This document shows positions 11,520 through 20,871 of a DNA stretch of 64,000 nucleotides, one piece after another; position 1 is the stretch's first letter, and every line of letters begins with the position of its first letter. The DNA lies in assembly GCF_006439395.2 (NCBI RefSeq), contig NZ_CP083950.1, forward strand, positions 2,170,001 to 2,234,000. The letters are read 5' to 3'. This DNA is from Mesorhizobium sp. B4-1-4. Its GTDB lineage: Bacteria > Pseudomonadota > Alphaproteobacteria > Rhizobiales > Rhizobiaceae. The notes beneath the pieces were generated by a model, which ran no database searches, was not told the DNA's origin, and saw only the letters and a program-made list of their open reading frames with translations. The position numbers and the translations under genes are program-made.

Positions 11520-12383
11520 CTACCGCGCAAATTTCTTCGCCCCGAACACACACGCCACGACGCCGAGCGTGACGACGATCATCAGCGGGCTGACCTTCTC
11601 GTGCAGCAGGGTCGCCGCCAGCGCAAGGCCGAAGAAAGGCTGCAGCAGCTGCAACTGGCCGACCGCCGCGATGCCGCCTTGCGCCAGGCCGCGATACCAG
11701 AACACGAAGCCGATCAGCATACTGAACAGCGAGACATAGGCGAGACCAATCCAGGCGTTAGAGCCGACACCGGCGAAGGATGGCGGCAGGGTCACAAAGG
11801 TCAGCAGCAGCATGATCGGCAGTGACAGCGCCAACGCCCAGCAGATCACCTGCCAGCCGCCAAGCCGGCGCGAAAGTGCGGCCCCTTCGGCATAGCCCAG
11901 CCCGCAGACGATGATGGCGGCCAGCATCAAACTGTCGCCGACCGGTGAAGCGGTCACACCCTGCACCAGGGCGAAACCCGCGACCAGCGCGCTGCCCAGA
12001 CATGAAAACAGCCAGAAGGCCGGGTGGGGACGGTCGCCGCCGCGCAACACACCGAAGATCGCGGTCGCTAACGGCAGCAGGCCGACGAAGATGATGGAAT
12101 GCGCGGAGGTGACGTGCTTCAGCGCCAGCGCGGTCAAGAGGGGAAAACCGACGACCACACCGAGCGCGACGATCGCCAGGGACAGCAAGTCGCCCCGCTC
12201 GGGTCGCTTCTCGCGAAACAAGAGCAGAAGCGCCAGACCGAGCAGGCCGGCTATGGCGGCACGAGACGAGGTCAGGAAGATCGGATCGAAATCCATCACC
12301 GCCACGCGTGTCGCCGGCAAGGATCCGCTGAAGATCAACACGCCGATGAAACCGCTCACCCAGCCGCTCACAGCCTTGTCCAT
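11520..12383 (-). CDS. EamA/DMT family transporter
   Basis: This 287-residue protein has about ten hydrophobic segments in two repeated EamA halves, the drug/metabolite transporter fold. The N-terminal half has TRVAVMDFDPIFLTSSRAAI and the C-terminal half ends LHEKVSPLMIVVTLGVVACV, typical of the family. Such proteins usually export amino acids or other small metabolites across the inner membrane. It is transcribed divergently from a MocR-type regulator 105 bp away, a common pairing in which the regulator controls the transporter. The substrate cannot be read from the sequence. Confidence 0.85.
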   Translation of the reverse strand: MDKAVSGWVSGFIGVLIFSGSLPATRVAVMDFDPIFLTSSRAAIAGLLGLALLLLFREKRPERGDLLSLAIVALGVVVGFPLLTALALKHVTSAHSIIFVGLLPLATAIFGVLRGGDRPHPAFWLFSCLGSALVAGFALVQGVTASPVGDSLMLAAIIVCGLGYAEGAALSRRLGGWQVICWALALSLPIMLLLTFVTLPPSFAGVGSNAWIGLAYVSLFSMLIGFVFWYRGLAQGGIAAVGQLQLLQPFFGLALAATLLHEKVSPLMIVVTLGVVACVFGAKKFAR

Positions 12384-12488
12384 GAAAAGCTCCTTCTGTT
12401 GTGCCTTCTATCGGGCTCACCCGATGGCGCCACCAGAGACAATGCAGTACAATTCCACAAAACTGTAATGGCCACACGAGGAGTACAG

Positions 12489-13892
12489 ATGGACGAGCAG
12501 ACCACAAGACTCGATGGCGGCGCGACGCTGGTCGAAAGCGTCATGGCGACCATCCGTCAGCGGATCGCCGCGCGCAGTCTGACACCGGGAGCCAGACTGC
12601 CCTCGATCCGGGCCTTCGCAAAGTCCATGCAGGTGTCAAAGTCCACCGTCGTCGAAGCCTATGAGCGGCTCGCCGCCGAGGGCGCGATCCGCTCCCGGCC
12701 GGGCTCCGGCTTCTACGCCGCCGGATCGCTGGCGCCGCTGTCGCTGGCCGAGATCGGCCCTCGGCTCGACCGCGCCGTCGATCCGCTCTGGGTCTCGCGC
12801 CAGTCGCTGGATGCCAGCGGCGAGGCCCTGAAACCCGGCTGCGGCTGGCTGCCAGCCTCCTGGATGCCCCAGGCCGGGTTGCGCCGCGCCCTGCGCGCGG
12901 TGGCGCGTGCCGAAGATATCGCGCTTGCCGATTACGGAACGCCGCTTGGCCTGCCGCCGCTGCGGCAGCTGCTGGCGCGCCGCATGGCCGGGTATGGCAT
13001 CGAAGCCTCCCCCGAACAGATCATGCTGACGGAATCGGGCACGCAGGCCATCGATCTCCTGTGCCGGTTCCTGATCGAACCTGGCGACACGGTGCTGGTC
13101 GACGACCCCTGCTATTTCAATTTCCACGCCTTGCTGCGCGCCCATCGCGCCAAGGTCGTCAGCGTTCCCTATACGCCGTCAGGACCGCATATCGAGCTGT
13201 TTGCGCAGGCGTTGGCCGAACACCGGCCGCGCCTCTACATCACCAACTCCGCCATCCACAATCCGACCGGTGCGATCCTGTCGCCAGTCACCGCGCATCG
13301 TTTGCTCAAGCTCGCCGACCAGTCGGACCTGACCATCGTCGAGGACGACATTTTCGCCGATTTCGAACACACCCCTGCCCCGAGGCTGGCGGCGTTCGAT
13401 GGTCTCAGCCGCGTCGTCCACATCGGCAGTTTCTCCAAGACGCTGTCGGCGTCGATCCGCTGCGGTTTCATCGCCGCGCCCCGCGACTGGATCGAGGGCC
13501 TGACCGACCTCAAGATCGCCACGACCTTCGGCGGCGGACGGCTGGCGGCCGAACTGGTGCTGACGCTGCTGAAGGATGGCAGCTATCGCAAGCATATGGA
13601 TTTGCTGCGCGCGAAGCTTGCGCGCGCCATGGTCGAGACCGGCGCCCGGCTGAAGGCAATCGGCATCACGCCCTGGATCGACCAGCCGGCCGGCCTGTTC
13701 CTGTGGTGCGGCCTGCCCGATGGCGTTGACGCGGCCGAAGTCGCACGCCGCGCCCTGGCCGACAATGTCGTGCTGGCGCCAGGCAATGCGTTCAGCCTGT
13801 CGCAGACAGCGAGCCGTTTCGTGCGCTTCAACGTCGCCCAGTGCGGAGACGAGCGGATTTTCAAAGTGCTTGAAACAGCGATGGCGCACTGA
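12489..13892 (+). CDS. MocR-type GntR/aminotransferase transcriptional regulator
   Basis: A 467-residue fusion of an N-terminal GntR winged helix (LPSIRAFAKSMQVSKSTVVE, about 35-55) to a fold-type I aminotransferase-like domain. The PLP lysine is in HIGSFSKTLSASIRCGF, with the conserved VEDDIFADF and NPTGAILSP motifs ahead of it. MocR/PdxR proteins use PLP or an aminated ligand as an effector rather than for turnover. The ATG at 12489 is chosen over that at 12468 because GAGGAG sits 5-6 nt before it. It is divergent from the EamA transporter, its probable target. Confidence 0.9.
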   Translation: MDEQTTRLDGGATLVESVMATIRQRIAARSLTPGARLPSIRAFAKSMQVSKSTVVEAYERLAAEGAIRSRPGSGFYAAGSLAPLSLAEIGPRLDRAVDPLWVSRQSLDASGEALKPGCGWLPASWMPQAGLRRALRAVARAEDIALADYGTPLGLPPLRQLLARRMAGYGIEASPEQIMLTESGTQAIDLLCRFLIEPGDTVLVDDPCYFNFHALLRAHRAKVVSVPYTPSGPHIELFAQALAEHRPRLYITNSAIHNPTGAILSPVTAHRLLKLADQSDLTIVEDDIFADFEHTPAPRLAAFDGLSRVVHIGSFSKTLSASIRCGFIAAPRDWIEGLTDLKIATTFGGGRLAAELVLTLLKDGSYRKHMDLLRAKLARAMVETGARLKAIGITPWIDQPAGLFLWCGLPDGVDAAEVARRALADNVVLAPGNAFSLSQTASRFVRFNVAQCGDERIFKVLETAMAH

Positions 13893-13908
13893 TCTCGCGC
13901 TGCTTCGC

Positions 13909-14799
13909 TCAGCGGCCGGCGCAGACCTCCCGCACGCACTCACGCAACCAGCGTTGCGCCGGATCGGCATCCAGGCGCGGGTGCCAAAGCATGGAAATGG
14001 TGACTTCCACGGTGGCGACCGGCAGCGCAAAGCTGTGCATCCCGACGCGCGCGCCGGCAGTGTGCCGTTCGGGCACGCTGGCAATCAGGTCCGAGGCGCG
14101 TGCCAGGGCGAGTGCCGCCGAGAAACCCGAGACCATGCACACGACCGTCCGCTGCAGGCCAAGCGTGCCCAAGGCTTCGTCGATCGGCCCCTTCTCGCGG
14201 CCACGCCGGGAAACGCTGATGTGCCGGCCCGCCGCGTAGCGCTCGGGCGTCACCGTGCCCTCGCTCAGGGGATGGTCTGCTCGCACGGCACCGATGAAGC
14301 GGTCGCGAAACAGCGCCTGGATACGCACTTCCGGTCCGGTTTCGCCGGCGACACCGATTTCCAGGTCGATCGCCGCGTCGCGCAGCGACATCGCATCCTT
14401 GTCGGACTTCGCAGCGAAACGCAGCCGCACCCCAGGCGCATCGGCTTCGACGCGGGCGACAAGGCGGGCCCCGAACTCCTCGACGAAACCCTCATTGGTA
14501 CGCAGCGTGAAGACCCTGTCCAGGCGCGGGAGATCAAGCCGCTCGGCGGGACGCAGCAGCACCTCCGCGTCCTGGACGGCCCGGCCGACCTGGTGCCGCA
14601 ATTCCTCCGCGCGCGGCGTCGCCACCAGGCCGCGCCCGGCTCGGACCAGAAGCGGATCGCCCGTTGCCGCCCGCAACCGCGCCAGCGTCCGGCTCATCGC
14701 CGAGGGACTGAGCCGCAGACGGCGCGCGGCCCGCGCCACGCTGCCTTCCGCCAGCAAGGCGTCGAGTGCGAAGAGCAGATTGAGATCGGGTGACGCCAT
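13909..14799 (-). CDS. LysR family transcriptional regulator
   Basis: A 296-residue LysR regulator. The N-terminal helix-turn-helix is LNLLFALDALLAEGSVARAA followed by RRLRLSPSAMSRTLARLR, and the rest is a periplasmic-binding-protein-like effector domain. ATG at 14799 is preferred to a TTG one codon upstream. The gene is divergent from the DHA2 MFS transporter at 14928, with an inverted CATGA-N9-TCATG in the 128-nt gap, so it probably controls that exporter and itself. It converges on the MocR gene, with only 16 nt between the stops. Confidence 0.88.
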   Translation of the reverse strand: MASPDLNLLFALDALLAEGSVARAARRLRLSPSAMSRTLARLRAATGDPLLVRAGRGLVATPRAEELRHQVGRAVQDAEVLLRPAERLDLPRLDRVFTLRTNEGFVEEFGARLVARVEADAPGVRLRFAAKSDKDAMSLRDAAIDLEIGVAGETGPEVRIQALFRDRFIGAVRADHPLSEGTVTPERYAAGRHISVSRRGREKGPIDEALGTLGLQRTVVCMVSGFSAALALARASDLIASVPERHTAGARVGMHSFALPVATVEVTISMLWHPRLDADPAQRWLRECVREVCAGR

Positions 14800-14812
14800 C
14801 AATGGTTCATAA

Positions 14813-14831
14813 CATGATGCGGCGTCTCATG
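14813..14831. promoter_or_regulatory. Possible LysR operator
   Basis: CATGA and TCATG are inverted around a 9-nt spacer in the gap between the divergent LysR and MFS genes. The position, just upstream of the regulator's start, fits LysR autoregulation and divergent control. It is short and could occur by chance. Confidence 0.3.
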
Positions 14832-14927
14832 CACGAATATGATGCAAATGCTGCGCCTTCCGCCGTGTCAGCCACAAGACTAGATCTCCAACAGCTCCGG
14901 TTCGGAGCGAGCGCAAAGGAGATCGCC

Positions 14928-16376
14928 ATGGCAGTCGCGAAGCAAAATCGGGAGAGGCCGATATCAACTTCACAAAAATCCGCCCGCTGGGCACTGGCAA
15001 GCCTGTCGCTCGCCACGCTGCTGTCGTCGTTGGGAACCAGCATTGCCAGCGTCGGGCTGCCCTCGCTGATGCAGGCGTTCGCCGCGTCCTTCCAGGCCGT
15101 GCAATGGGTGGTTCTGGCCTATCTGCTTGCCATCACCACGCTGATCGTCAGCGCCGGGCGGCTGGCCGACATGTTCGGGCGCCGACCGCTGCTGCTTGGC
15201 GGTATCGCGCTATTCACATCGGCATCGGTGCTCTGCGGGCTCGCGCCGACGCTCTGGCTACTGATCGCGGCTCGTGCCATGCAGGGACTTGGCGCGGCGC
15301 TGATGATGGCGCTGACGTTGGCGTTCGTCACGGAGACCGTGAGCAAGGACCGGACCGGTAGTGCCATGGGCCTGCTGGGCGCCATGTCCGCCATCGGCAC
15401 GACACTTGGCCCCTCGCTCGGCGGCTTGCTGATCGCCGGCCTCGGCTGGCGGGCGATCTTCCTGGTCAATGTCCCGCTGGGCCTGCTGACCTTCGCCCTC
15501 GCCTGGCGCGCGCTGCCTGCCGGCAACAAGGCAGCCCAACAAGGCAAGTTCGACGCGACAGGCACTGTCCTGCTGGGCTTGACGCTGGCCGCCTATGCGA
15601 TGGCCATGACGCTTGGCCGGGGTAATTTCGGCGTGCTCAATGTCGGCCTGCTGGCTGTCACCGCCCTCGGCATCGTGCTGTTCGCTGTCGCACAGAGGAG
15701 CGTGAAGAACCCTCTGGTCCAGCTTGCCGGCTTCCGGGATCTGCGGCTCAGCGCCAGCCTGGCCATGGGCTTCATCGTCGCCACGGTGATGATGGCGACC
15801 CTGGTCGTCGGCCCGTTCTATCTGTCGCGGGGGCTGGGACTCGATGCCGCGACGGTCGGCGTGGTGCTGTCGACCGGGCCGCTCGTCTCGACCCTGTCGG
15901 CGCTGCTGGCCGGGCGCCTTTCGGATCGGCTTGGCGCCCACAGGATGATGGTCGCCGGCCTGATCAGCCTCGCCACGGGTACAGCCCTTCTGTCGCTCGC
16001 CATGACGACGCTCGGCATTGCCAGCTATGTCGGTCCGATCACCGTCACCTGCTTCGGCTACGCCCTGTTCCAGACATCCAACAACGCGGCTGTCATGAGC
16101 GGTGTCGGCGCCGGCGAGCGTGGTGTCATATCGGGGTTGCTCAACCTGTCGCGCAATCTAGGCCTCATCACCGGCGCTTCCCTGATGGGCGCAATATTCG
16201 CGGTCGCATCGGCCGGTGCTCGGCACGGAACAGGTCAGGACGTGGTGAATTCCGCCTCGGCCGCCCGGGGAATGCAGGTCACCTTCGAGACGGCAACCGC
16301 CCTGGCGCTGGCTGCACTGTTGCTTGCGCTCTTATCGTTGCGCATTTCCGGCCGTCCGCAGCCCGGGATTGCGTGA
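14928..16376 (+). CDS. MFS transporter, DHA2 (EmrB/QacA) family
   Basis: A 482-residue major-facilitator exporter with roughly 14 predicted membrane segments, the DHA2 drug:H+ antiporter layout. Motif A is AGRLADMFGRRPLLLGG after the second segment; the motif C region is MGLLGAMSAIGTTLGPSLGG in segment 5. AAAGGAG lies 6 nt before the ATG at 14928. Upstream in-frame starts would add unconserved sequence that overlaps the LysR gene. A divergent LysR regulator probably controls it. The substrate is unknown. Confidence 0.9.
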   Translation: MAVAKQNRERPISTSQKSARWALASLSLATLLSSLGTSIASVGLPSLMQAFAASFQAVQWVVLAYLLAITTLIVSAGRLADMFGRRPLLLGGIALFTSASVLCGLAPTLWLLIAARAMQGLGAALMMALTLAFVTETVSKDRTGSAMGLLGAMSAIGTTLGPSLGGLLIAGLGWRAIFLVNVPLGLLTFALAWRALPAGNKAAQQGKFDATGTVLLGLTLAAYAMAMTLGRGNFGVLNVGLLAVTALGIVLFAVAQRSVKNPLVQLAGFRDLRLSASLAMGFIVATVMMATLVVGPFYLSRGLGLDAATVGVVLSTGPLVSTLSALLAGRLSDRLGAHRMMVAGLISLATGTALLSLAMTTLGIASYVGPITVTCFGYALFQTSNNAAVMSGVGAGERGVISGLLNLSRNLGLITGASLMGAIFAVASAGARHGTGQDVVNSASAARGMQVTFETATALALAALLLALLSLRISGRPQPGIA

Positions 16377-16404
16377 CCTGCGGGGGGCTTTGGGCGGACA
16401 CCGC

Positions 16405-16902
16405 TCAGGCCCCTGCCCGTTTACGGCGCTCATAGAGCATGACCAGCGTCTCCGCCGTCAAGGCGGGCTTCTCCTCACCCTCGATCTCGACGGTGTTGGC
16501 GGCCTTCATCAGGTACTGGCCAGGCCCTCTGTCTTCCATGGAAAGCAGCGTGGTGCGCAGCCGGATGCGCGCACCGACCTTGACCGGTGCCAGGAAGCGC
16601 ACCTTGTCGAAGCCGTAATTGAAGGCGGCCTGCGTATTTTCCGGCACGATGCCCATGCCGAGCGCCAGCGCGCCGACGATCGACAGCGTCAGATAGCCAT
16701 GCGCGATCGTCGTGCGAAACGGGCTCTGCCGCCGCGCCCGTTCGGGGTCGACATGAATCCATTGATGGTCGCCGGTGCATTCGGCGAACTGGTTGATACG
16801 GTTCTGGTCGACCGTGGTCCATTCCGAGACGCCGAGCTCCTGGCCGGACATCGTCCTCAACTGCTCGTAGGTTGGCGGCGTTTTAGGCCGTACTTCAGTC
16901 AT
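16405..16902 (-). CDS. MaoC family hydratase/dehydratase
   Basis: A 165-residue single hot-dog-fold protein. The catalytic pair D45 and H50 lies in FAECTGDHQWIHVDPERA, the MaoC-like hydratase 2 motif, and IAHGYLTLSI is the conserved follow-up segment. MaoC enzymes hydrate enoyl-CoA thioesters, often R-specifically, and can link beta-oxidation to polyhydroxyalkanoate synthesis. A phasin gene lies upstream on the same strand, which suits such a role but does not prove it. Rhizobial NodN belongs to this family; no nod genes are present here. Confidence 0.87.
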   Translation of the reverse strand: MTEVRPKTPPTYEQLRTMSGQELGVSEWTTVDQNRINQFAECTGDHQWIHVDPERARRQSPFRTTIAHGYLTLSIVGALALGMGIVPENTQAAFNYGFDKVRFLAPVKVGARIRLRTTLLSMEDRGPGQYLMKAANTVEIEGEEKPALTAETLVMLYERRKRAGA

Positions 16903-17161
16903 TCCTGCTTTCCCGATAGCTTGCAGCGCCTCCGGACCACGAACTGACTGCTTCTGTCAATTCGTCGCGCATGATTCCGTTCCGCTGAATTCCGGCCGAT
17001 TCGTGCCATGGCTTGCCTTGCAATGGCAGGTCGAATTCGGATTTTCTGACTGTCAAGAACGGGCGTGAGCGATAGCGTTGCGCTGGTGCAACTATGCGCA
17101 AGGTTGCGGGATTGCGAACCGGCGCCCCCGGCCGAAGGCGGAACCGCAGCCCATCGAAGCC

Positions 17162-17590
17162 TTACTTCTGCCCATAGCCGGCGCGGATTTCCTCCATCGC
17201 CTCCTTGATGCGCGCACGTAGGATATCGATCGATTCGGTGCCCGATTCCCTCGCCAATTCGGCCACTTCACCGGCATTTTTCAGGGCGGCCTCGAAGGAT
17301 TTCTTGGCGAACTCCGTCTGCCTGGCGATGAGTTCCTGGGGGTTCCCCGGCGCCCGGTAGCTCTGCGCCATGTCGGCAACCTCGCGCAGCGTGTCCTGCA
17401 GCATCTCGCGTTGTCTTGACAGCAGCGAGGACGCTCCGGCGGCACTGACGCGCGCCGATTTCTCCAAGGCTTCGAGGTTCTTGCGGTGATGGGCGAGGAT
17501 CGCCTCGACATCGACATTGGGCACCTTCAGGTCACGGCCGAATCTGCCGAACATGTCCATGAAGGAATCGGATTCCGGTTGCTTTGCCAT
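17162..17590 (-). CDS. Phasin family protein
   Basis: A 142-residue, mostly helical protein that begins MAKQPESDSFMDMFGRFGRD. It contains long amphipathic helices without cysteines; REMLQDTLREVADMAQSYRA and RQTEFAKKSFEAALKNAGEV are the typical phasin repeat-like segments. Phasins coat polyhydroxybutyrate granules and control their size and number. The ATG at 17590 is preceded by GGGAGA, so I use it rather than a start at 17698. It lies 105 nt downstream of the DUF445 gene on the same strand. Confidence 0.85.
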   Translation of the reverse strand: MAKQPESDSFMDMFGRFGRDLKVPNVDVEAILAHHRKNLEALEKSARVSAAGASSLLSRQREMLQDTLREVADMAQSYRAPGNPQELIARQTEFAKKSFEAALKNAGEVAELARESGTESIDILRARIKEAMEEIRAGYGQK

Positions 17591-17694
17591 GAGTGTCTTC
17601 TCCCCTGTTGCCGCGGATGCGGTGCCCTCGTCGGGAGAATAGCACTGGGCTGCCGTATGTCCATTTCGAACACAGGCCTGGCGAGCGAGGCGCA

Positions 17695-18990
17695 TCAATT
17701 GACCGGGAGCAGCAGCTCGATCGTGTAGAGCACGATGCCCGCCAGTCCGCCGATGATCATGCCGTTAAAGCGGATATATTGCAGGTCCCTGCCGATGTTC
17801 ATCTCGATCAGCCGCGTCAGTTGCGCCAGGTCCCAGCGCTTGACCTGATCGGCGATGAATTTCGACACGCCGCTCTTCTGGCTCTCGACGAAGGAGGCCA
17901 GCGCCACGACGAACCCCTGGTTCATGTCGGCCCGGATCTGCGCATCGCCGGCAAGGTGCCGCCCGACCTCGACGAACATGTTGGCGAGATGCGCGCGGAT
18001 CACCGAATTCGGCGCCTTGGCGTCCTGTTCGATGAACAGGCTGAGGCTCTCCCACATATCGCCGGCCAGCGCCCTGACTTCCGGTCTGGCGAGGAAATCG
18101 TGCTTCATCTTCTCGGCACGCCTGGCATACTGCTTCGACGTCCGCAGCCGCTCGACGAAGCCTTGCGCGAATCTGTCGAACTCGGCGCGCATCGGATGGT
18201 TGGGATCGGCCCGGACCTCGTCGAGCAGGGAGCCCGCGGAGGCGACGATCTTCTTCAGCAGATAGGCGTCGGCCCTGAACAGGTTGAACAGCGATGGCAG
18301 TTCCTCGCGGATCTTCTCGCGCATCGTCGCCAGCGCCTGCTCATCGTTGAGGAAACGGCCGATCACCTTGATGAATTCGTCGAACAGCTTCTGGTGTCGG
18401 CGGTCATCGGTGAGTGCCGACAACAGTTCGGCGGCCAGTGGCGCCAACGGCACCTTTTCGATCTGCTCGAGCATGCGGCTGGTGACGAAGCCGCGCAATC
18501 CGGATTGCTCGACGGCGGCAAGCGTCTGCGGCACCAGCCGCACGACGAAGCGCGACAGGCCGGCGGCGCGCTCGGCGTCGGCCAGCCAGTCGGCGACCAG
18601 CGCTGAAAAATCGACCTCGGCCAGCTTTTCCCGCACCGGTTCCGGCGCCAGGAAGTTGACCTCGATGAAGCGGCCGAGATTATCGGCGATGCGGTTCTGG
18701 TTTTCCGGAATGATGGCGGTGTGCGGGATCGGCAGCCCGAGCGGCCGCCTGAACAGCGCCACCACCGCGTACCAGTCGGCGAGGCCGCCAATGGTCGCCG
18801 CCTCGGCGAAGGCAGCGACGAACCCCAGCCACGGATAGGTGCCCTGGAACGACTTGGCCAGCGCAAACACCAGCACGCAAAGCGCCAGAGCGGCCGTGGC
18901 GATGAATTTGGTTCGCCGCAGCGCGGAGAGTTTGGCGGCCGCGTCGGTGTCGAAACGGACGGGCGCCAGGGACTGGGCCGATTGAGACAT
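17695..18990 (-). CDS. DUF445 domain membrane protein
   Basis: A 431-residue protein with two N-terminal membrane segments (about 28-70), including the conserved FAEAATIGGLADWYAVVALF and RRPLGLPIPHTAIIP. A long helical cytoplasmic or periplasmic region follows, and a membrane helix ends the protein (GGLAGIVLYTIELLLP). This is the full-length DUF445 architecture (YjiN-like). Function in the family is not established. The 5' side faces rirA across 268 nt. Confidence 0.85.
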   Translation of the reverse strand: MSQSAQSLAPVRFDTDAAAKLSALRRTKFIATAALALCVLVFALAKSFQGTYPWLGFVAAFAEAATIGGLADWYAVVALFRRPLGLPIPHTAIIPENQNRIADNLGRFIEVNFLAPEPVREKLAEVDFSALVADWLADAERAAGLSRFVVRLVPQTLAAVEQSGLRGFVTSRMLEQIEKVPLAPLAAELLSALTDDRRHQKLFDEFIKVIGRFLNDEQALATMREKIREELPSLFNLFRADAYLLKKIVASAGSLLDEVRADPNHPMRAEFDRFAQGFVERLRTSKQYARRAEKMKHDFLARPEVRALAGDMWESLSLFIEQDAKAPNSVIRAHLANMFVEVGRHLAGDAQIRADMNQGFVVALASFVESQKSGVSKFIADQVKRWDLAQLTRLIEMNIGRDLQYIRFNGMIIGGLAGIVLYTIELLLPVN

Positions 18991-19094
18991 GATGAGCCGC
19001 TCCTCGTCGATCCCAGCCTATCTAGTGCTTCGGCCGCCAAAATGCCCGCGACGACCGTTTTCCTAAGCTTTTCGCTCCACTGCGCACGTAAAGT

Positions 19095-19109
19095 TGACGA
19101 GAATATTCA
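19095..19109. promoter_or_regulatory. Candidate RirA/IRO box (TGA-N9-TCA)
   Basis: TGACGAGAATATTCA fits the TGA-N9-TCA iron-responsive operator described for rhizobial RirA targets, with an AT-rich core. It lies 150 nt upstream of rirA and 105 nt upstream of the divergent DUF445 gene. It implies iron-dependent autoregulation of rirA, or control of the DUF445 gene. The match is exact, but the pattern is short. Confidence 0.5.
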
Positions 19110-19258
19110 TCTATCAAACGATGCCAGTCTGGAATTATTCCAAGGTATAAGCCATATTCGGATCGAGGCCAGCGTGGCGAATTCGAATTCCGGATGGGAG
19201 CCGCGCGGCAAAGTTTTGGAATCTGGCGTGGGTTGCGCCAGCGCCTAGCGAGGACAAG

Positions 19259-19720
19259 ATGCGGCTAACGCGCCAAACCAACTATGCCATGCGCATCCTG
19301 ATGTACTGTGCCGCCAACAATGACCGGTTGAGCCGCATTCCAGAGATCGCGGCCGCCTATTCCGTATCGGAGCTTTTCCTTTTCAAGATCCTGCAGCCAC
19401 TGGTCGAGAACGGCCTTGTCGAGACCGTGCGCGGCAGGAATGGCGGCGTCCGGCTTGGCCGCGCAGCCGAGGCGATCAGCCTGTTCGACGTCGTGCGCGT
19501 CACCGAGGAAAGCTTCGCCATGGCCGAATGTTTCGAGAACGATGCCGCCGAATGCCCGCTGGTCGACAGTTGCGCGCTGAATTCGGCGCTGCGCGAGGCG
19601 CTCAACGCCTTCTTCGCCGTGCTGGCCCGCTACACGATCGCCGACCTCGTGGCGGCGCGGCCGAATGTGCGCAACCTGCTCGGCATCGACATGCTGGAGC
19701 GCCGCGCGCCGGCCGCGTAG
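19259..19720 (+). CDS. rirA: Rhizobial iron regulator RirA (Rrf2 family)
   Basis: A 153-residue Rrf2-family repressor. It begins MRLTRQTNYAMRILMYCAAN, with winged-helix residues including SVSELFLFKILQPLVENGLV and the wing TVRGRNGGVRL. Three cysteines at C91, C99 and C105 (AECFEN, AECPLVDSCAL) match the iron-sulfur ligands of RirA in spacing. RirA carries a labile Fe-S cluster and represses iron-uptake genes in iron-replete cells of Rhizobium, Sinorhizobium and Agrobacterium. A TGA-N9-TCA box lies upstream, and a decayed TonB-dependent receptor lies downstream, fitting an old iron-uptake locus. Confidence 0.93.
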   Translation: MRLTRQTNYAMRILMYCAANNDRLSRIPEIAAAYSVSELFLFKILQPLVENGLVETVRGRNGGVRLGRAAEAISLFDVVRVTEESFAMAECFENDAAECPLVDSCALNSALREALNAFFAVLARYTIADLVAARPNVRNLLGIDMLERRAPAA

Positions 19721-19749
19721 TCCACAACGCGGCCTTAGCGGCTCGATTC

Positions 19750-19958
19750 TTCGTCATTCCAGGGCGGAGCAAGGAGCGAAGCGACGCGCGTAGACCCTAG
19801 AATCCATGCCGTAACGTTCGAGCGCCGCTACGATGAAAAACTAGCGACACAGCGCCAGCTCTTCTTCCGGACCGCTGCATTCTTCGTTTGATGTAACGGC
19901 ATGGATCCTCGGGTCTCCGCGTCCGCTTCGCTCCCGCTCCGCCCGTGGATGACGAAGG
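19750..19958. repeat. Long imperfect palindromic intergenic element, RIME-like (copy 1)
   Basis: The element begins TCGTCATTCCAGGGCGGAGC and ends with the inverted counterpart GCTCCGCCCGTGGATGACGA. Inner inverted blocks include GGAGCGAAGCG against CGCTTCGCTCC and CCTAGAATCCATGCCGT against AACGGCATGGATCCTCGGG. A second copy of the same design is at 41179-41406. These roughly 210-230 bp elements resemble rhizobial intergenic mosaic repeats. This copy fills most of the 333-nt gap between rirA and the receptor remnant and may mark the deletion that removed the receptor's 5' part. Confidence 0.65.
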
Positions 19959-20053
19959 GGGAAGGGTTTGGCAAATCTTTCCTCGTGCCGAGCCTAAGCC
20001 AATGATTGCGGCAATACGAAAGGCACGCTTCCCGCAGGCAACGCGCCGGTCTC

Positions 20054-20760
20054 CAGTTCTACGGCACCTATGCGGAAGGCTATCGCTAACCGTCGATCAC
20101 CGAGACATTGATCAGCGGCAACCATCCCGCGGGAGTGAGCTTTCCGTTCCTGCCCAACCCCAATCTGCGCCCCGAAACCGGCAAGACGACCGAATTCGGG
20201 ATCAACTACAAGCAGAACGACATCATCAATGTCGACGACTATATCGACGGCGTGACGCTGTCGCCGTTCGCTCCGGGCAGCGGCTGCCCGTTCGGCCCCG
20301 GTATCCCGATCTGCTTCAGTATCAGAACTTCGCCAAGGCCGGGATCGACGGCTTCGAACTGGAAAGTGTCTATGACGCGGCCTGGGGCTATGCCGGGCTC
20401 TCGGCATCGTTCGTCGATGGTCACACCATATCCTACATGGGCGCCGAGGCCGATCTTGCGACGATCCCGTCCTCGCAGGTGACAGCCCAGCTAGGGCTGC
20501 GCTTCCTCGAGGACAAGCTCACCGTCGGCGGCGAAGTGCAGTACAATGGCAAGCCGAAGGGCAATGTGGTGGCCAGGGATTATACGCCGGTCAATGCCTT
20601 CGTCAGCTATCAGGCGACCGACGCTCTGAAGGTCGATTTCCGCGCCGACAATCTGTTCGACGTCAAATACGCCAACCCGCTGAACGGCAGCACGACAGCC
20701 GCGGTCTATGAACCGGGCATCACGCTGAAGCTGGCCGCAACGATGCGGTTCGGTGGTTGA
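20054..20760 (+). pseudogene. Remnant of a TonB-dependent haem/siderophore receptor (C-terminal part)
   Basis: The reading starts in mid-barrel at QFYGTYAEGYR, where an in-frame TAA (20087-20089) replaces the usual following residue. It continues PSITETLISGNHPAG and LPNPNLRPETGKTTEFGINY. A one-base deletion near 20317 shifts the frame, and the protein resumes as YQNFAKAGIDGFELES and VNAFVSYQATDALKVDFRAD. It ends with the characteristic outer-membrane-receptor C-terminus (NLFDVKYANPL to MRFGG, 20760). The plug, TonB box and first half of the barrel are missing. It lies beside rirA and a RIME-like repeat, so an iron-uptake gene has been lost here. Confidence 0.82.
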
Positions 20761-20871
20761 TGATCGTGACGCGCTTGACGGCACCCCTTCGTTTGCTGAC
20801 CTCGACGCTGGGACTTTCCGTCGTCGAAGGCGCCTGACCACGGCAATGCCATGGAGGCCAGCCGCGCCGGC

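Noticed and set aside
16405..16902. MaoC gene as nodN
   Set aside because: NodN is in the same family, but no nod genes or nod box are nearby, and the family has many housekeeping members.
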